Part shown: in pieces, positions 50,219 through 59,052 of the stretch
How positions within the stretch are numbered: the first letter of the stretch is position 1
Layout: each line of letters starts with the position of its first letter
Assembly: GCA_963620595.1 (NCBI GenBank)
Contig: CAVFAY010000010.1
Location: 22,184 to 86,183 of the forward strand
Direction: 5' to 3'
Length of the DNA stretch: 64,000 nt
Source: Butyricicoccus_A sp963620595
Lineage (GTDB): Bacteria > Bacillota > Clostridia > Oscillospirales > Butyricicoccaceae
Notes under the pieces: model-generated
Database searches by the model: none
What the model was told of the DNA's origin: nothing
The model's input: the letters and a program-made list of their open reading frames with translations, nothing else
Made by a program: the position numbers and the translations under genes

Positions 50219-50248
50219 TCCTTCTCATCCTTTTTTTCGATATGCTCT

Positions 50249-50277
50249 ATTGTAGCATTGCCCAAACAAAGGGTCAA
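50249..50277 (-). promoter_or_regulatory. promoter of the ABC transporter gene
   Basis: Minus strand: TTGACC (50272-50277), 17-base spacer, TACAAT (50249-50254). The leader is only about 25 bases. Confidence 0.7.
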
Positions 50278-50342
50278 CCGATATTCCGTCATATATTGCG
50301 GTAAGTCGTCATATTTTTCTTTTTCTCTGCGTCTATTTATGC

Positions 50343-50348
50343 TATGAT
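50343..50348 (+). promoter_or_regulatory. -10 element of the PHP phosphatase gene
   Basis: Extended -10 TGCTATGAT with no clear -35; AAAGGA and the start codon follow about 30 bases later. Confidence 0.5.
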
Positions 50349-50379
50349 AGTAGCAGATAGACTTGAGAAAGGATTTGCT

Positions 50380-51147
50380 ATGATTGATATACATACCCAC
50401 ATTCTTCCCGGATTAGATGACGGCGCACAGACACTTTCCGATGCATTAGAAATGGCAGAGCTTTCCCTAGAGAGCGGCGTAGACACACTGATCGCCACAC
50501 CGCACAGCAATCAGCTTGGCCGATTTGAAAATTTTGATATTTCTCATTTAACGCATGTATGGTCTCAGCTCCAACAGGCTCTTCAGGCAGAACGCATTCC
50601 GCTGCAGCTGTATCTCGGCATGGAAATCTTTGCTTCTGATGATTTGTGTGAAAAAATACGCCAAAAGACATTGATCAGCCTGCACCATTCCCGCTACTAT
50701 CTTGTAGAGTTTGCCTTTGATGAAGCACCAGAATACATTGGAGATACCTTAGACAATATGGTATCTATCGGCGCAATTCCAGTTATCGCCCATCCCGAAC
50801 GATATTTCTGTGTGCAGGATTTTCCCTCGCTGATTTATCATTGGTTACAGCTGGGCTGTTTGACTCAGCTCAATAAGGGCAGCGTTTTTGGTAAATTTGG
50901 CAGACATGCCCAGTTTACAGCAGAATATCTGCTGCAGCATCAGCTCATCACCTGTATTGCCAGTGATGCACACAGTCCTGTGATGCGCACCACACACATG
51001 GGTGACATCATAGATTATCTACTTGCGCTTTACGGCGAACATGAGATGATTCGCCTATTATTTGAAAATCCCAATCGCATACTACACGATCGGGATATTC
51101 CTCGCCACGGCATCCTGCCAGAGCGCAGACGCAGTTTATTCTTTTGA
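50380..51147 (+). CDS. PHP-type tyrosine-protein phosphatase (CpsB/YwqE family)
   Basis: 255 residues from the ATG at 50380 (AAAGGA upstream). The PHP-fold metal ligands are visible: MIDIHTHILPGLDDGAQT, IATPHSN, YLGMEIFA, IAHPERYF and ASDAHS. This group dephosphorylates the tyrosine kinase that controls capsule or exopolysaccharide assembly. No cps/eps genes adjoin it, so the partner kinase lies elsewhere or the enzyme has another substrate. It is followed after 12 bases by an S26-like peptidase, and the two are probably one transcript. Confidence 0.88.
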   Translation: MIDIHTHILPGLDDGAQTLSDALEMAELSLESGVDTLIATPHSNQLGRFENFDISHLTHVWSQLQQALQAERIPLQLYLGMEIFASDDLCEKIRQKTLISLHHSRYYLVEFAFDEAPEYIGDTLDNMVSIGAIPVIAHPERYFCVQDFPSLIYHWLQLGCLTQLNKGSVFGKFGRHAQFTAEYLLQHQLITCIASDAHSPVMRTTHMGDIIDYLLALYGEHEMIRLLFENPNRILHDRDIPRHGILPERRRSLFF

Positions 51148-51159
51148 TTTTTAACAGTT

Positions 51160-51603
51160 ATGAAAATATTGAACACTTATGAATATGTTTCTACGCTGCG
51201 AAAGCTGGTCGAGTCCGGTCAAACAGTCAGTATGTGCATCGCCGGAAGTAGTATGGCTCCCTTTCTCGTCGATGGACGCGACAGCATTTGTTTTCGCGCA
51301 CCGGACAGACCGCTTCGGCGCGGTGATATGGTATTCTATCAGCGAAAAACCGGACAATATGTCATGCACAGGATCATTTCTGTGCGCACCGATGGCTATT
51401 ATCTCGTTGGTGACGCACAGCAAACCATTGAAGGTCCCATTGCATCCGAACAGATCTTCGCCTTGGTCACACAAGCGCAGCGCAAGGGCAAATGGATAGA
51501 TCCTCACGATTTTTGGTGGAAATTTTTCTCCAGTTTTTGGCTGACACTGCTTCCTGTCCGTTCTTTGCTCATGAAGCTGTATAGCAAATGGACAAACAAA
51601 TAA
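51160..51603 (+). CDS. S24/S26-family signal peptidase-like protein
   Basis: 147 residues. AGSSMAPFL near residue 30 holds the candidate nucleophile serine; RRGDMVFYQ and YVMHRIISV follow. The position of the general base reads His70 (HRI) where bacterial type I signal peptidases have Lys, as in SipW and archaeal or ER enzymes. A single hydrophobic segment lies at the C-terminus (about 127-143) instead of the N-terminus, so it may sit in the membrane by its tail. It is coupled to the PHP phosphatase gene. The substrate is unknown and proteolytic activity is not certain. Confidence 0.75.
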   Translation: MKILNTYEYVSTLRKLVESGQTVSMCIAGSSMAPFLVDGRDSICFRAPDRPLRRGDMVFYQRKTGQYVMHRIISVRTDGYYLVGDAQQTIEGPIASEQIFALVTQAQRKGKWIDPHDFWWKFFSSFWLTLLPVRSLLMKLYSKWTNK

Positions 51604-51614
51604 TATTTATTATA

Positions 51615-52415
51615 TTATCTTACTTCTCTCAGCATGTCCACGATCTTGCCGCGGCAGGCCAAGCCAATGCCGTTCGCCATCTCAATATGCTTTTTCATCC
51701 GGCTTTCGAAATGATGAAACGGAAGGAAGATTCCTATTCGGTCGCTGTTTGTTTCCTCTCCGGTCGTTTCTACCTTTCCATAATACAGAAACGCACGCGG
51801 CAGCGTCTCCTCCAGCTGCATCATATAATTCCACACAGTCGCATAAATTTCCGCATCTGTCGTATGATTTTCTATGTCTTTCGGCAGCTGATACAGCAAT
51901 AAAACACCCAAATGTTCGCCGATTTTATCGGTCTGCACCTGTAATGTATCATTATAATAATGCCGCTCGCGGAATCCATAGGCAAGGCACATCTGAAAAT
52001 CTCGAATTTCAGGTTTTTCTCGATATAAGTCGCAAAACGCCTTGTATTTTTTCTCCGGCACAGAAATAGATAGATTATCGCGCAATGCTCCGGTTTCATC
52101 GGTCAAAATTACCGGATTTTCCACCCCTTTATCGTTAAAACGAAGCGGAATTAAAAAAGAATTGCGCAGCAAATCAAACATACTGTTGCCGCAAATTGCC
52201 ATCAAAAAGGCAGATAAATCCTGATTTTGATAGGCATGAATCAATGCATTAGCAAAGATTTTATCCGATGCTTCCACGCTGTCTGCATCCATTAAATCCG
52301 TCTCCGGACAGCTCTCATAAAACGTTTCCTTCAGTCGTCTGCAGGCATTGGGATCGTTCAAAATTCGGTCAAACAATTGTTCTACTCGTTGTTCTCTCGG
52401 AAAAATGCTGCTCAT
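51615..52415 (-). CDS. hypothetical cytoplasmic protein
   Basis: 266 residues, not recognised. No signal peptide or membrane helix. It is helical and acidic in the first 80 residues (EQLFDRILNDPNACRRLKETFYESCP), then mixed, with NSMFDLLRNSFLIPLRFNDKGVENPVILTDETG near the middle and a helical, basic C-terminus (SRMKKHIEMANGIGLACRGKIVDMLREVR). The gene has an ordinary ATG and GC content like its neighbours, and lies alone between converging and diverging genes. A real protein is likely from codon usage and lack of a better frame; no function is proposed. Confidence 0.7.
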   Translation of the reverse strand: MSSIFPREQRVEQLFDRILNDPNACRRLKETFYESCPETDLMDADSVEASDKIFANALIHAYQNQDLSAFLMAICGNSMFDLLRNSFLIPLRFNDKGVENPVILTDETGALRDNLSISVPEKKYKAFCDLYREKPEIRDFQMCLAYGFRERHYYNDTLQVQTDKIGEHLGVLLLYQLPKDIENHTTDAEIYATVWNYMMQLEETLPRAFLYYGKVETTGEETNSDRIGIFLPFHHFESRMKKHIEMANGIGLACRGKIVDMLREVR

Positions 52416-52514
52416 AGCAAAGACCTCTTTTCTGCCCCTATTATACGCTCACCGCACAAAGAAGTAAAGAGCGCAAGTATTGATTTTTCCTATAGTAAAT
52501 ACGAGTTGATTGAC

Positions 52515-52542
52515 TTGACTTTTTGCCATATTAGACTACAAT
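52515..52542 (+). promoter_or_regulatory. promoter of the ThrE-type exporter gene
   Basis: TTGACT (52515-52520), 16-base spacer, TACAAT (52537-52542), 25 bases before the start codon. Confidence 0.7.
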
Positions 52543-52567
52543 AGCAGATAGAAAGAGGGCGTATTTT

Positions 52568-53893
52568 ATGCCAGAACAAGGATTTAAATGCAATCATATG
52601 GCGATTCCATGGCACGAATATATACAAAATCAAGACCAGCCCATTAGCGAAGCAACACTGAGTGAAAAAGCATCTGTGATCGGGCGGATTGGCTTGATGC
52701 TGCTGTCATGCGGAACCGGTGCATGGCGTGTGCGCAGTTCCATGAACACGATTTCTGAGAGTCTAGGCGTGGTGTGCTCCGCAGATATTGGTCTTCTGTC
52801 CATCGCGTACACCTGTTTTGATGGCACCGAGAGTTTTTCGCAGTCGCTCTGCTTGACCAATACCGGCGTGAATACCTCAAAATTAAACCGATTAGAACAT
52901 TTTGTCGCAGATTTTCCCAAAGAAAGCAAGCTGCTCACAGGAGAACAGCTGCACTGCAAGCTGGATGACATTGATCAAATTCACGGATTATATTCTCCGC
53001 TTGCTCTGGGATTTGCCGCAGCACTCGCATGTGGTGCCTTCACCTTTCTGCTCGGAGGCGGACTGTGGGAAATGCTGTTTGCTTTTCTCGGCGCGGGTAT
53101 CGGCAATACTATTCGTTGCAAACTGGCGAAGCATCATTTCACATTATTTTTATGCATTGTCACTTCTGTTGCCTCAGCGTGTCTGATTTACGCCGGCTGC
53201 CTGCGATTAGCAGAATCGCTTTTCTGTATTTCCTCTCAACACGAAGCCGGATATATCTGTTCCATGTTGTTTATCATCCCAGGCTTTCCGTTTATCACCA
53301 GCGGCATTGACCTCGCCAAGCTGGATATGCGCTCCGGCTTGGAGCGGCTCGCTTATGCCATTCTCGTTGTTATGGTCGCCACACTCGCCGCTTGGATGAT
53401 GGCTTTGCTGCTGCATTTGACACCGGTTGAATTTATGAATCTTCATCTTAACACTACGCAATATCTGCTGTTTCGTTTGATCGCCAGCTTTTGCGGTGTA
53501 TTTGGCTTCTCTGTTATGTTCAATAGTCCGCTTAAACTCGCCGCCACCGCTGCTGCAATCGGCGCAGTGTCCAATACGCTGCGTCTGGAGATGGTAGATT
53601 TGAGCACCTGTCCACCTGCCATCGCTGCCTTTCTGGGCGCACTGACTGCGGGACTACTCGCCTCGCTGCTCAAAGCATACGTTGGTTATCCACGTGTGTC
53701 GATCACAGTCCCTTCCATTGTCATTATGGTGCCTGGACTGTATCTGTACAAGGCAATTTACAACCTCGGCATTATGTCGCTGAGCGATGGAGCAGTTTGG
53801 ATGACTTCTGCGCTGCTGATTATCGCTGCGCTACCGCTCGGTTTGATTTTTGCTCGAATCATCACCGACAAAACCTTTCGATATTGTACATAA
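52568..53893 (+). CDS. threonine/serine exporter ThrE-family membrane protein
   Basis: 441 residues. The soluble N-terminal half (residues 1-150, RIGLMLLSCGTGAWRVRSSMNTISESLGV) is the ThrE/DUF1212 domain and is followed by about ten membrane helices, the last five forming the DUF3815-like part (SVMFNSPLKLAATAAAIGAVSNTLRLE). In many bacteria these two parts are separate genes; here they are fused as in Corynebacterium ThrE. ThrE exports threonine and serine. The gene ends 6 bases from the converging pflA stop, with no terminator visible between them. Confidence 0.85.
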   Translation: MPEQGFKCNHMAIPWHEYIQNQDQPISEATLSEKASVIGRIGLMLLSCGTGAWRVRSSMNTISESLGVVCSADIGLLSIAYTCFDGTESFSQSLCLTNTGVNTSKLNRLEHFVADFPKESKLLTGEQLHCKLDDIDQIHGLYSPLALGFAAALACGAFTFLLGGGLWEMLFAFLGAGIGNTIRCKLAKHHFTLFLCIVTSVASACLIYAGCLRLAESLFCISSQHEAGYICSMLFIIPGFPFITSGIDLAKLDMRSGLERLAYAILVVMVATLAAWMMALLLHLTPVEFMNLHLNTTQYLLFRLIASFCGVFGFSVMFNSPLKLAATAAAIGAVSNTLRLEMVDLSTCPPAIAAFLGALTAGLLASLLKAYVGYPRVSITVPSIVIMVPGLYLYKAIYNLGIMSLSDGAVWMTSALLIIAALPLGLIFARIITDKTFRYCT

Positions 53894-53899
53894 AATGAT

Positions 53900-54631
53900 T
53901 TATGATATGCCCAGCAAAATTTCTGCCTGCTTCTTTTCCTCTTCTGACGGCGGTCGAACGCCTTCCAGTGTATACGGAATGCCAAGCTTTTCCCACTTGA
54001 ACAATCCCAATGTATGATACGGCAGAACTTCCACCCGTTCCACGGTGTGCAAGCCAGCGATAAACGCGCCGGTCTTTTTCAGTCCCTCCGGATCATCCGT
54101 AAGACCCGGCACAAGCACGTGTCGAATCCACATCGGCTTTCCGTGGTCAGACAGATACTGTGCCATTTGCAAAATATTCTGATTGGTCTTGCCCGTCAGT
54201 GCACGGTGTTTGTCGTCCTCAATTTCCTTGAGATCCAAAATCACAAGATCGGTAACTTCCAGCAGTGCATCAAATTTCTGTAAAAACTCTGGTTCCATAG
54301 AAAACGGCTGTCCCGCAGTGTCTAACGCTGTGTGGACGCCTTTTTTCTTGGCTTTTTGGAAAAATTCCGTTACAAAATCTATTTGCAGCAGTGGTTCTCC
54401 GCCGCTGACGGTAATGCCGCCATTGTTCTTCCAGTAATTATGATAGCGATACGCCCGCTGAAACAGCTTATCTGCTGTCCATGGTTCTCCCACACCGCAC
54501 TGCCATGTTTCCGGATTATGGCAGTACCGGCATCGCAGCTGACATCCCTGCAAAAAAACGATGAATCGAACGCCCGGGCCATCGACCAGACCAAACGTCT
54601 CTAATGAATGCACATACCCTGTCTGGCTCAT
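53900..54631 (-). CDS. pflA: pyruvate formate-lyase activating enzyme
   Basis: 243 residues. Radical SAM enzyme: the cluster motif CRYCHNPETW with the CxxxCxxC spacing lies near residue 30 and NGGITVSGGEPLLQ follows. It creates the glycyl radical on pyruvate formate-lyase. It lies downstream of pflB on the same strand, separated by about 100 bases that hold a long hairpin, so pflB probably has the larger share of transcript. No extra ferredoxin-like cluster insert is present, as expected for the PflA subgroup. Confidence 0.95.
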   Translation of the reverse strand: MSQTGYVHSLETFGLVDGPGVRFIVFLQGCQLRCRYCHNPETWQCGVGEPWTADKLFQRAYRYHNYWKNNGGITVSGGEPLLQIDFVTEFFQKAKKKGVHTALDTAGQPFSMEPEFLQKFDALLEVTDLVILDLKEIEDDKHRALTGKTNQNILQMAQYLSDHGKPMWIRHVLVPGLTDDPEGLKKTGAFIAGLHTVERVEVLPYHTLGLFKWEKLGIPYTLEGVRPPSEEEKKQAEILLGIS

Positions 54632-54655
54632 CTTTCTGTCTCCTTTCGGCAGAAA

Positions 54656-54704
54656 ATGCTGATTCCCGCAGGGAGAGAATGCTCTCTCCCGCCGAAACCA
54701 GCAT
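54656..54704 (-). promoter_or_regulatory. long imperfect hairpin between pflB and pflA
   Basis: Outer ATGCTG/CAGCAT (54656-54661 with 54699-54704) and inner GGGAGAG/CTCTCCC (54671-54677 with 54684-54690) around a 6-base loop. No T-run follows, so it is more likely a transcript stabiliser or attenuator than a full terminator. Confidence 0.6.
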
Positions 54705-54733
54705 AAAACATCTATATTCTAGCTTTCAACTCA

Positions 54734-56986
54734 TTACATAACCTTATGGCAGGTTCTCGCAATAACATCCAGCTGCTGCTCACGAGTCAAGTCGATGAAC
54801 TTAACCGCATAGCCGGATACGCGGATGGTAAAGTTTGCGTACTCCTCCTTCTCCGGATGCTCCATCGCGTCAATCAGCTTTTCTGTGCCGAATACATTGA
54901 CATTCAGATGGTGTGCGCCCTGATCGAAGTAGCCATCCATGACCTGTACCAGATTGTTGATGCGCTCCTGTGCCTCATGACCCAGTGCATCTGGGTTAAT
55001 GGTCTGGGTATTGGAAATACCATCCAGCGCCCAATGATACGGCATCTTTGCCACAGAATTCAGCGAAGCCAACAGGCCGTTCTGCTCTGCACCGTAGGAC
55101 GGGTTCGCGCCCGGTGCAAACGGCGTCCAAGCCTTACGGCCATCCGGCATTGCACCGGTGAACTTGCCGTAAACCAGATTGGAGGTGATTGTCAGAATCG
55201 AAGTGGTTGCCTCCGAATTGCGGTATGTATGACGGCGCTTTACCATCTCAAGGAAGGTCTTGAGCAGCCATACGCCAATATCGTCAGCACGGTCATCATC
55301 GTTGCCGTACTTCGGGAAGTCACCCTCGATTTCAAAGTCTGTAATCAGACCATGCTCATCGCGGATTGCCTTTACCTTGGCATACTTAATTGCACTCAGC
55401 GAGTCAATGACATGCGAGAAGCCTGCAATACCCGTCGCAAAGGTGCGGCGAACATCGGTATCAATCAATGCCATTTCCGCTTCTTCATAATAATACTTGT
55501 CATGCATGTACTGAATCAGGTTCAGGATGTTGACATACAAGCCAGCCAGCCAATCCAGCATCGGAACGAACTTCTTCATGACATCGTCATAATCCAGATA
55601 CTCGCTGGTTACCGGAGCATACGCCGGGCCTACCTGCTCAAAGAACTTTTCGTCCACGCCGCCATTGAGGGCATACAGCAGGCACTTACCCAGATTAGCA
55701 CGAGCGCCAAAGAACTGCATTTCCTTACCAGTCTGCGTTGCAGATACACAGCAGCAGATAGAATAGTCATCGCCCCAAACCGGCTTCATGACATCATCGT
55801 TTTCATACTGTACCGAGCTGGTAGCAATAGAAATCTTTGATGCATACTTCTTAAAGGTCTCCGGCAGAGCAGAGGAATACAGAACCGTGAGGTTTGGCTC
55901 CGGTGCCGGTCCCATATTTTCCAGTGTATGCAGGAAACGGAAGTCATTCTTGGTTACCATAGAGCGGCCATCCATACCGATGCCCGCAACTTCCAGCGTA
56001 GCCCAAACCGGATCGCCGGAGAACAGCTGATTATAAGACGGAATACGAGCAAACTTGACCATACGGAACTTCATCGTCAGGTGGTCAATCAGCTCCTGTG
56101 CCTGTGTCTCAGTCAAAACACCTGCATCCAAATCGCGCTGGATGTAAATATCCAAGAAGGTCGAGATACGGCCCACGCTCATAGCAGCGCCATTCTGGGT
56201 CTTAATCGCAGCAAGATAGCCAAAATACAGCCACTGGCACGCTTCCTTGGCATTCTTTGCCGGCTTAGAAATATCATAGCCGTAAATCTTTGCCATTTCC
56301 TTCATGCCCTTGAGCGCATTGATCTGGCGGGCAACCTCTTCGCGCAGACGGATGACATCATCTGTCATGACACCGTCACCCACGTTGGACTTATCCAGCT
56401 CCTTCTGTTCAATCAGGAAATCAATGCCGTACAGTGCCACGCGGCGATAGTCACCAACAATGCGTCCGCGGCCGTAGGTGTCCGGCAGACCGGTCACAAT
56501 ATGGGTGTGACGCGCCTTTTTCATCTCCGGCGTATATGCTTCAAACACTGCCTGATTATGCGTGCGGCAGTATTTGGTAAAGATTTCATGCAGCTTTTCG
56601 GACGGCTGATAGCCATACGTTGTGCAAGCCTGCTCCGCCATCTTAATGCCGCCATACGGCATAAACGCGCGCTTGAGCGGCTTGTCGGTCTGCAAGCCGA
56701 CAATCTGCTCCAAATCCTTCAAATTTTCATCAATGTATCCCGGGCCGTATGCAGTCAGGCTGGAAACAATCTCGGTTTCCATATCAAGCACGCCATCTTT
56801 CGCGCGTTCCTGCTTTTGCAGCTGCTGCAAAGCACCCCACAGCTTATCGGTTGCCTCGGTCGGTCCTGCCAAAAAAGCCTCATCGCCGTCATACGGCTGA
56901 TAGTTTTTCTGAATGAAGTCTCTTACGTTGACTTCTTCCTTCCAAATGCGTCCCTCAAAGCCTTCCCACTGTTCAAAATCAACCAT
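54734..56986 (-). CDS. pflB: pyruvate formate-lyase
   Basis: 750 residues from the ATG at 56986 (AAGGAGA upstream). It cleaves pyruvate with CoA into acetyl-CoA and formate under anaerobic conditions. The catalytic cysteine pair is in SICCCVSATQTGKEMQFFGARANLG and the radical glycine in TIRVSGYAVKF near the C-terminus. Three consecutive cysteines stand at the active-site loop instead of the usual two, an oddity. The formate may feed fhs. It is transcribed before pflA. Confidence 0.96.
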   Translation of the reverse strand: MVDFEQWEGFEGRIWKEEVNVRDFIQKNYQPYDGDEAFLAGPTEATDKLWGALQQLQKQERAKDGVLDMETEIVSSLTAYGPGYIDENLKDLEQIVGLQTDKPLKRAFMPYGGIKMAEQACTTYGYQPSEKLHEIFTKYCRTHNQAVFEAYTPEMKKARHTHIVTGLPDTYGRGRIVGDYRRVALYGIDFLIEQKELDKSNVGDGVMTDDVIRLREEVARQINALKGMKEMAKIYGYDISKPAKNAKEACQWLYFGYLAAIKTQNGAAMSVGRISTFLDIYIQRDLDAGVLTETQAQELIDHLTMKFRMVKFARIPSYNQLFSGDPVWATLEVAGIGMDGRSMVTKNDFRFLHTLENMGPAPEPNLTVLYSSALPETFKKYASKISIATSSVQYENDDVMKPVWGDDYSICCCVSATQTGKEMQFFGARANLGKCLLYALNGGVDEKFFEQVGPAYAPVTSEYLDYDDVMKKFVPMLDWLAGLYVNILNLIQYMHDKYYYEEAEMALIDTDVRRTFATGIAGFSHVIDSLSAIKYAKVKAIRDEHGLITDFEIEGDFPKYGNDDDRADDIGVWLLKTFLEMVKRRHTYRNSEATTSILTITSNLVYGKFTGAMPDGRKAWTPFAPGANPSYGAEQNGLLASLNSVAKMPYHWALDGISNTQTINPDALGHEAQERINNLVQVMDGYFDQGAHHLNVNVFGTEKLIDAMEHPEKEEYANFTIRVSGYAVKFIDLTREQQLDVIARTCHKVM

Positions 56987-57155
56987 GGTCGTTTCTCCTT
57001 TTTCGTCAGATATACGTTTCATAAGCCGGAAAGACACGAATTTTTGGTATAAAAAATCCGCCCTCCCAAGCGTAAACAATGCCCAGACGGTCGGCAAAAC
57101 AGCGATTCATACTCCCATGTGGTGATCCACTTCCGTCAGTCGTATGAACACTGTT

Positions 57156-57184
57156 ATCATAACGGTGCAGGCGAAAAATGTCAA
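57156..57184 (-). promoter_or_regulatory. pflB promoter
   Basis: Minus strand: consensus TTGACA (57179-57184), 17-base spacer, TATGAT (57156-57161). A leader of about 165 bases follows, in which I recognise no riboswitch. Confidence 0.72.
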
Positions 57185-57267
57185 GACCTATTTCGAAACA
57201 TTTTATAACAACACCGGAAATCTGAGCCATTTTTTGTTAGCTATCGTTAATATTTTTTAGGCAAGAT

Positions 57268-57299
57268 ATGCTTCGCCGCTCATGCAGGCAGCGAAGCAT
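57268..57299 (-). terminator. hairpin after enolase
   Basis: Nine-bp stem ATGCTTCGC/GCGAAGCAT about 40 bases past the eno stop. The T-run is weak, so termination may be partial. Confidence 0.55.
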
Positions 57300-57340
57300 T
57301 CTTTATCCCATATGTCATAAAAGTCTGTATGTGCTGACTT

Positions 57341-58636
57341 TTATCTCTTGACGTTAAAGGCACTCATTCCCGGATAGACAGCGCTGGCACCCAGTTCTTC
57401 CTCAATGCGAAGCAGCTGATTATACTTTGCTACGCGCTCGGTGCGGCTCGGTGCACCGGTCTTGATCTGGCAGGTGTTCAGTGCAACAGCCAAATCAGCA
57501 ATCGTCGTGTCTTCGGTTTCACCGGAACGGTGCGAGGAAATGGCGGTATAGCCAGCCTTATGTGCCATCTTGATGGCTTCCAATGTCTCAGATACCGAAC
57601 CAATCTGGTTGAGCTTAATGAGAATGGAATTGCCGCAGCCGTTGTCAATGCCCTTCTTGAGTCGCTCGGTATTGGTGACAAACAGGTCATCGCCGACCAG
57701 CTGTACCTTGTCACCAAGCTCCTTGGTCAGCAGCTTCCAGCCGTCCCAATCTTCTTCGTCCAGTGCGTCCTCAATAGAAATAATCGGGTATTTTTCTACC
57801 AGCTGCTTCCAATGCGCAATCAGACCTTCCGAAGTGAACTTGGTGCCAGCCTTCGGCAGAACATATTCGCCCTTCTTTTCTCCCTTCCACTCGGAAGAAG
57901 CGGCGTCCATTGCCAGCATGAAGTCCTTGCCCGGCACATAGCCAGCCTTTTCAATTGCCTTGAGAATATACTGAATTGCCTCCTCATCGCTGGCAAGATC
58001 CGGTGCAAAACCGCCTTCATCGCCAACGGAAGTTGCCAGTCCCTCTGCCTTGAGCAGAGCAGCCAGCGCATGGAATACCTCTGCGCACATGCGCAGTGCT
58101 TCCTTGAAGCTCGGTGCGCCGACCGGCATAATCATGAATTCCTGTACATCCACGGTATTGGCTGCATGAGCACCGCCGTTGAGGATATTCATCATCGGTA
58201 CCGGCAGACGATTTCCGGAAATACCGCCGAGAAAACGATACAGCGGAATATCCAGCGCAATAGATGCTGCCCGTGCTGCCGCAATGGATACAGCGAGAAT
58301 TGCATTGGCGCCCAGCTTAGACTTGTCCTTGGTGCCGTCTGCCTGAATCATTGCCGCATCTACTGCGTAAATATCCGAAGCATCCATGCCAATCAGAACG
58401 TCCTGAATCGGACCATTGATGTTTGCAACTGCCTTGGTTACACCCTTGCCTAAATATCTGCTCTTATCTCCATCGCGCAGCTCCAGTGCTTCAAATTCGC
58501 CTGTCGATGCGCCGCTCGGTGCGGCACCTCTGCCAATCACGCCGCCTGCCAGAACGACTTCTGCCTCTACCGTTGGATTGCCGCGAGAATCCATAATTTC
58601 GCGTCCAATCACCTTTTCAATCGTTAAACAGCTCAT
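57341..58636 (-). CDS. eno: enolase
   Basis: 431 residues from the ATG at 58636, with AAAGGAG upstream. It turns 2-phosphoglycerate into phosphoenolpyruvate. Conserved pieces include MDSRGNPTVEAEV, the metal ligand region SIEDALDEEDWDGW, LVGDDLFVTN and the catalytic lysine in ILIKLNQIGSVSE; the substrate loop SHRSGETED is intact. It has its own near-consensus promoter. Pyruvate kinase, the next step, is 45 kb away in the window. Confidence 0.97.
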   Translation of the reverse strand: MSCLTIEKVIGREIMDSRGNPTVEAEVVLAGGVIGRGAAPSGASTGEFEALELRDGDKSRYLGKGVTKAVANINGPIQDVLIGMDASDIYAVDAAMIQADGTKDKSKLGANAILAVSIAAARAASIALDIPLYRFLGGISGNRLPVPMMNILNGGAHAANTVDVQEFMIMPVGAPSFKEALRMCAEVFHALAALLKAEGLATSVGDEGGFAPDLASDEEAIQYILKAIEKAGYVPGKDFMLAMDAASSEWKGEKKGEYVLPKAGTKFTSEGLIAHWKQLVEKYPIISIEDALDEEDWDGWKLLTKELGDKVQLVGDDLFVTNTERLKKGIDNGCGNSILIKLNQIGSVSETLEAIKMAHKAGYTAISSHRSGETEDTTIADLAVALNTCQIKTGAPSRTERVAKYNQLLRIEEELGASAVYPGMSAFNVKR

Positions 58637-58754
58637 CACTCGGTGTCTCCTTTCACCATCCGTCTTTGATATATGTGTAGTTACTATCTTTTTGCTGGAA
58701 CACAAGATGCCGGTATTTTTCGGCATTTTCAATTAGCTTTTGCTAACCGTGTTC

Positions 58755-58782
58755 AGTATATCAGATATTTTAGTTTTGTCAA
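58755..58782 (-). promoter_or_regulatory. eno promoter
   Basis: Minus strand: consensus TTGACA (58777-58782), 16-base spacer, TATACT (58755-58760). Confidence 0.78.
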
Positions 58783-58816
58783 GATTGATTCGTTTTATTC
58801 TCATAAAATTTTGCGC

Positions 58817-58851
58817 AAAAAAGCCAACATGAATCACATGTTGGCTTTTTT
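58817..58851 (-). terminator. terminator of the ppk1-DUF4250 operon
   Basis: Eleven-bp perfect stem (58821-58831 with 58837-58847), 5-base loop, with A- and T-runs. Confidence 0.92.
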
Positions 58852-58878
58852 CTGGTGTGTTTTATTGTCTTTTCTGCA

Positions 58879-59052
58879 TCATACAAACTGATTGCGCTGA
58901 CAATCATACGCATAATCCATTCCAGCCAGCTTATGTTCAATCTCATGCTGGTCAATATCAAGATCTTGACACATCTGCTCCAACGAACCGTATTGATCGC
59001 GCAGCTTGGTGTTGACATAGCTCAATAAAATCACTGGATCCTGCGGTATCAT
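58879..59052 (-). CDS. DUF4250 small protein
   Basis: 57 residues, found by translating the gap between ppk1 and its terminator. The sequence begins MIPQDPVILLSYVNTKLRDQ and ends MDYAYDCQRNQFV, matching the compact DUF4250 family (PxDPxxLLSxVNTKLRDxY ... YDxxxNQF) of Firmicutes and other bacteria. It is all-helical, probably a small three-helix DNA- or protein-binding unit, function unknown. Its ATG overlaps the ppk1 stop by 4 bases (ATGA), so translation is coupled and the two genes form one operon. Confidence 0.88.
   Translation of the reverse strand: MIPQDPVILLSYVNTKLRDQYGSLEQMCQDLDIDQHEIEHKLAGMDYAYDCQRNQFV

Noticed and set aside
50180..50240. Nine-codon upstream open frame (ATG at about 50225, minus strand) ahead of the ABC transporter
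   Set aside because: It overlaps the proposed TTG start and ribosome site, is too short to support as a gene, and could arise by chance.
54746..57052. Two long antisense open frames opposite pflB (364 and 374 codons)
   Set aside because: They lie wholly opposite a conserved enzyme and show no domain or start signal.
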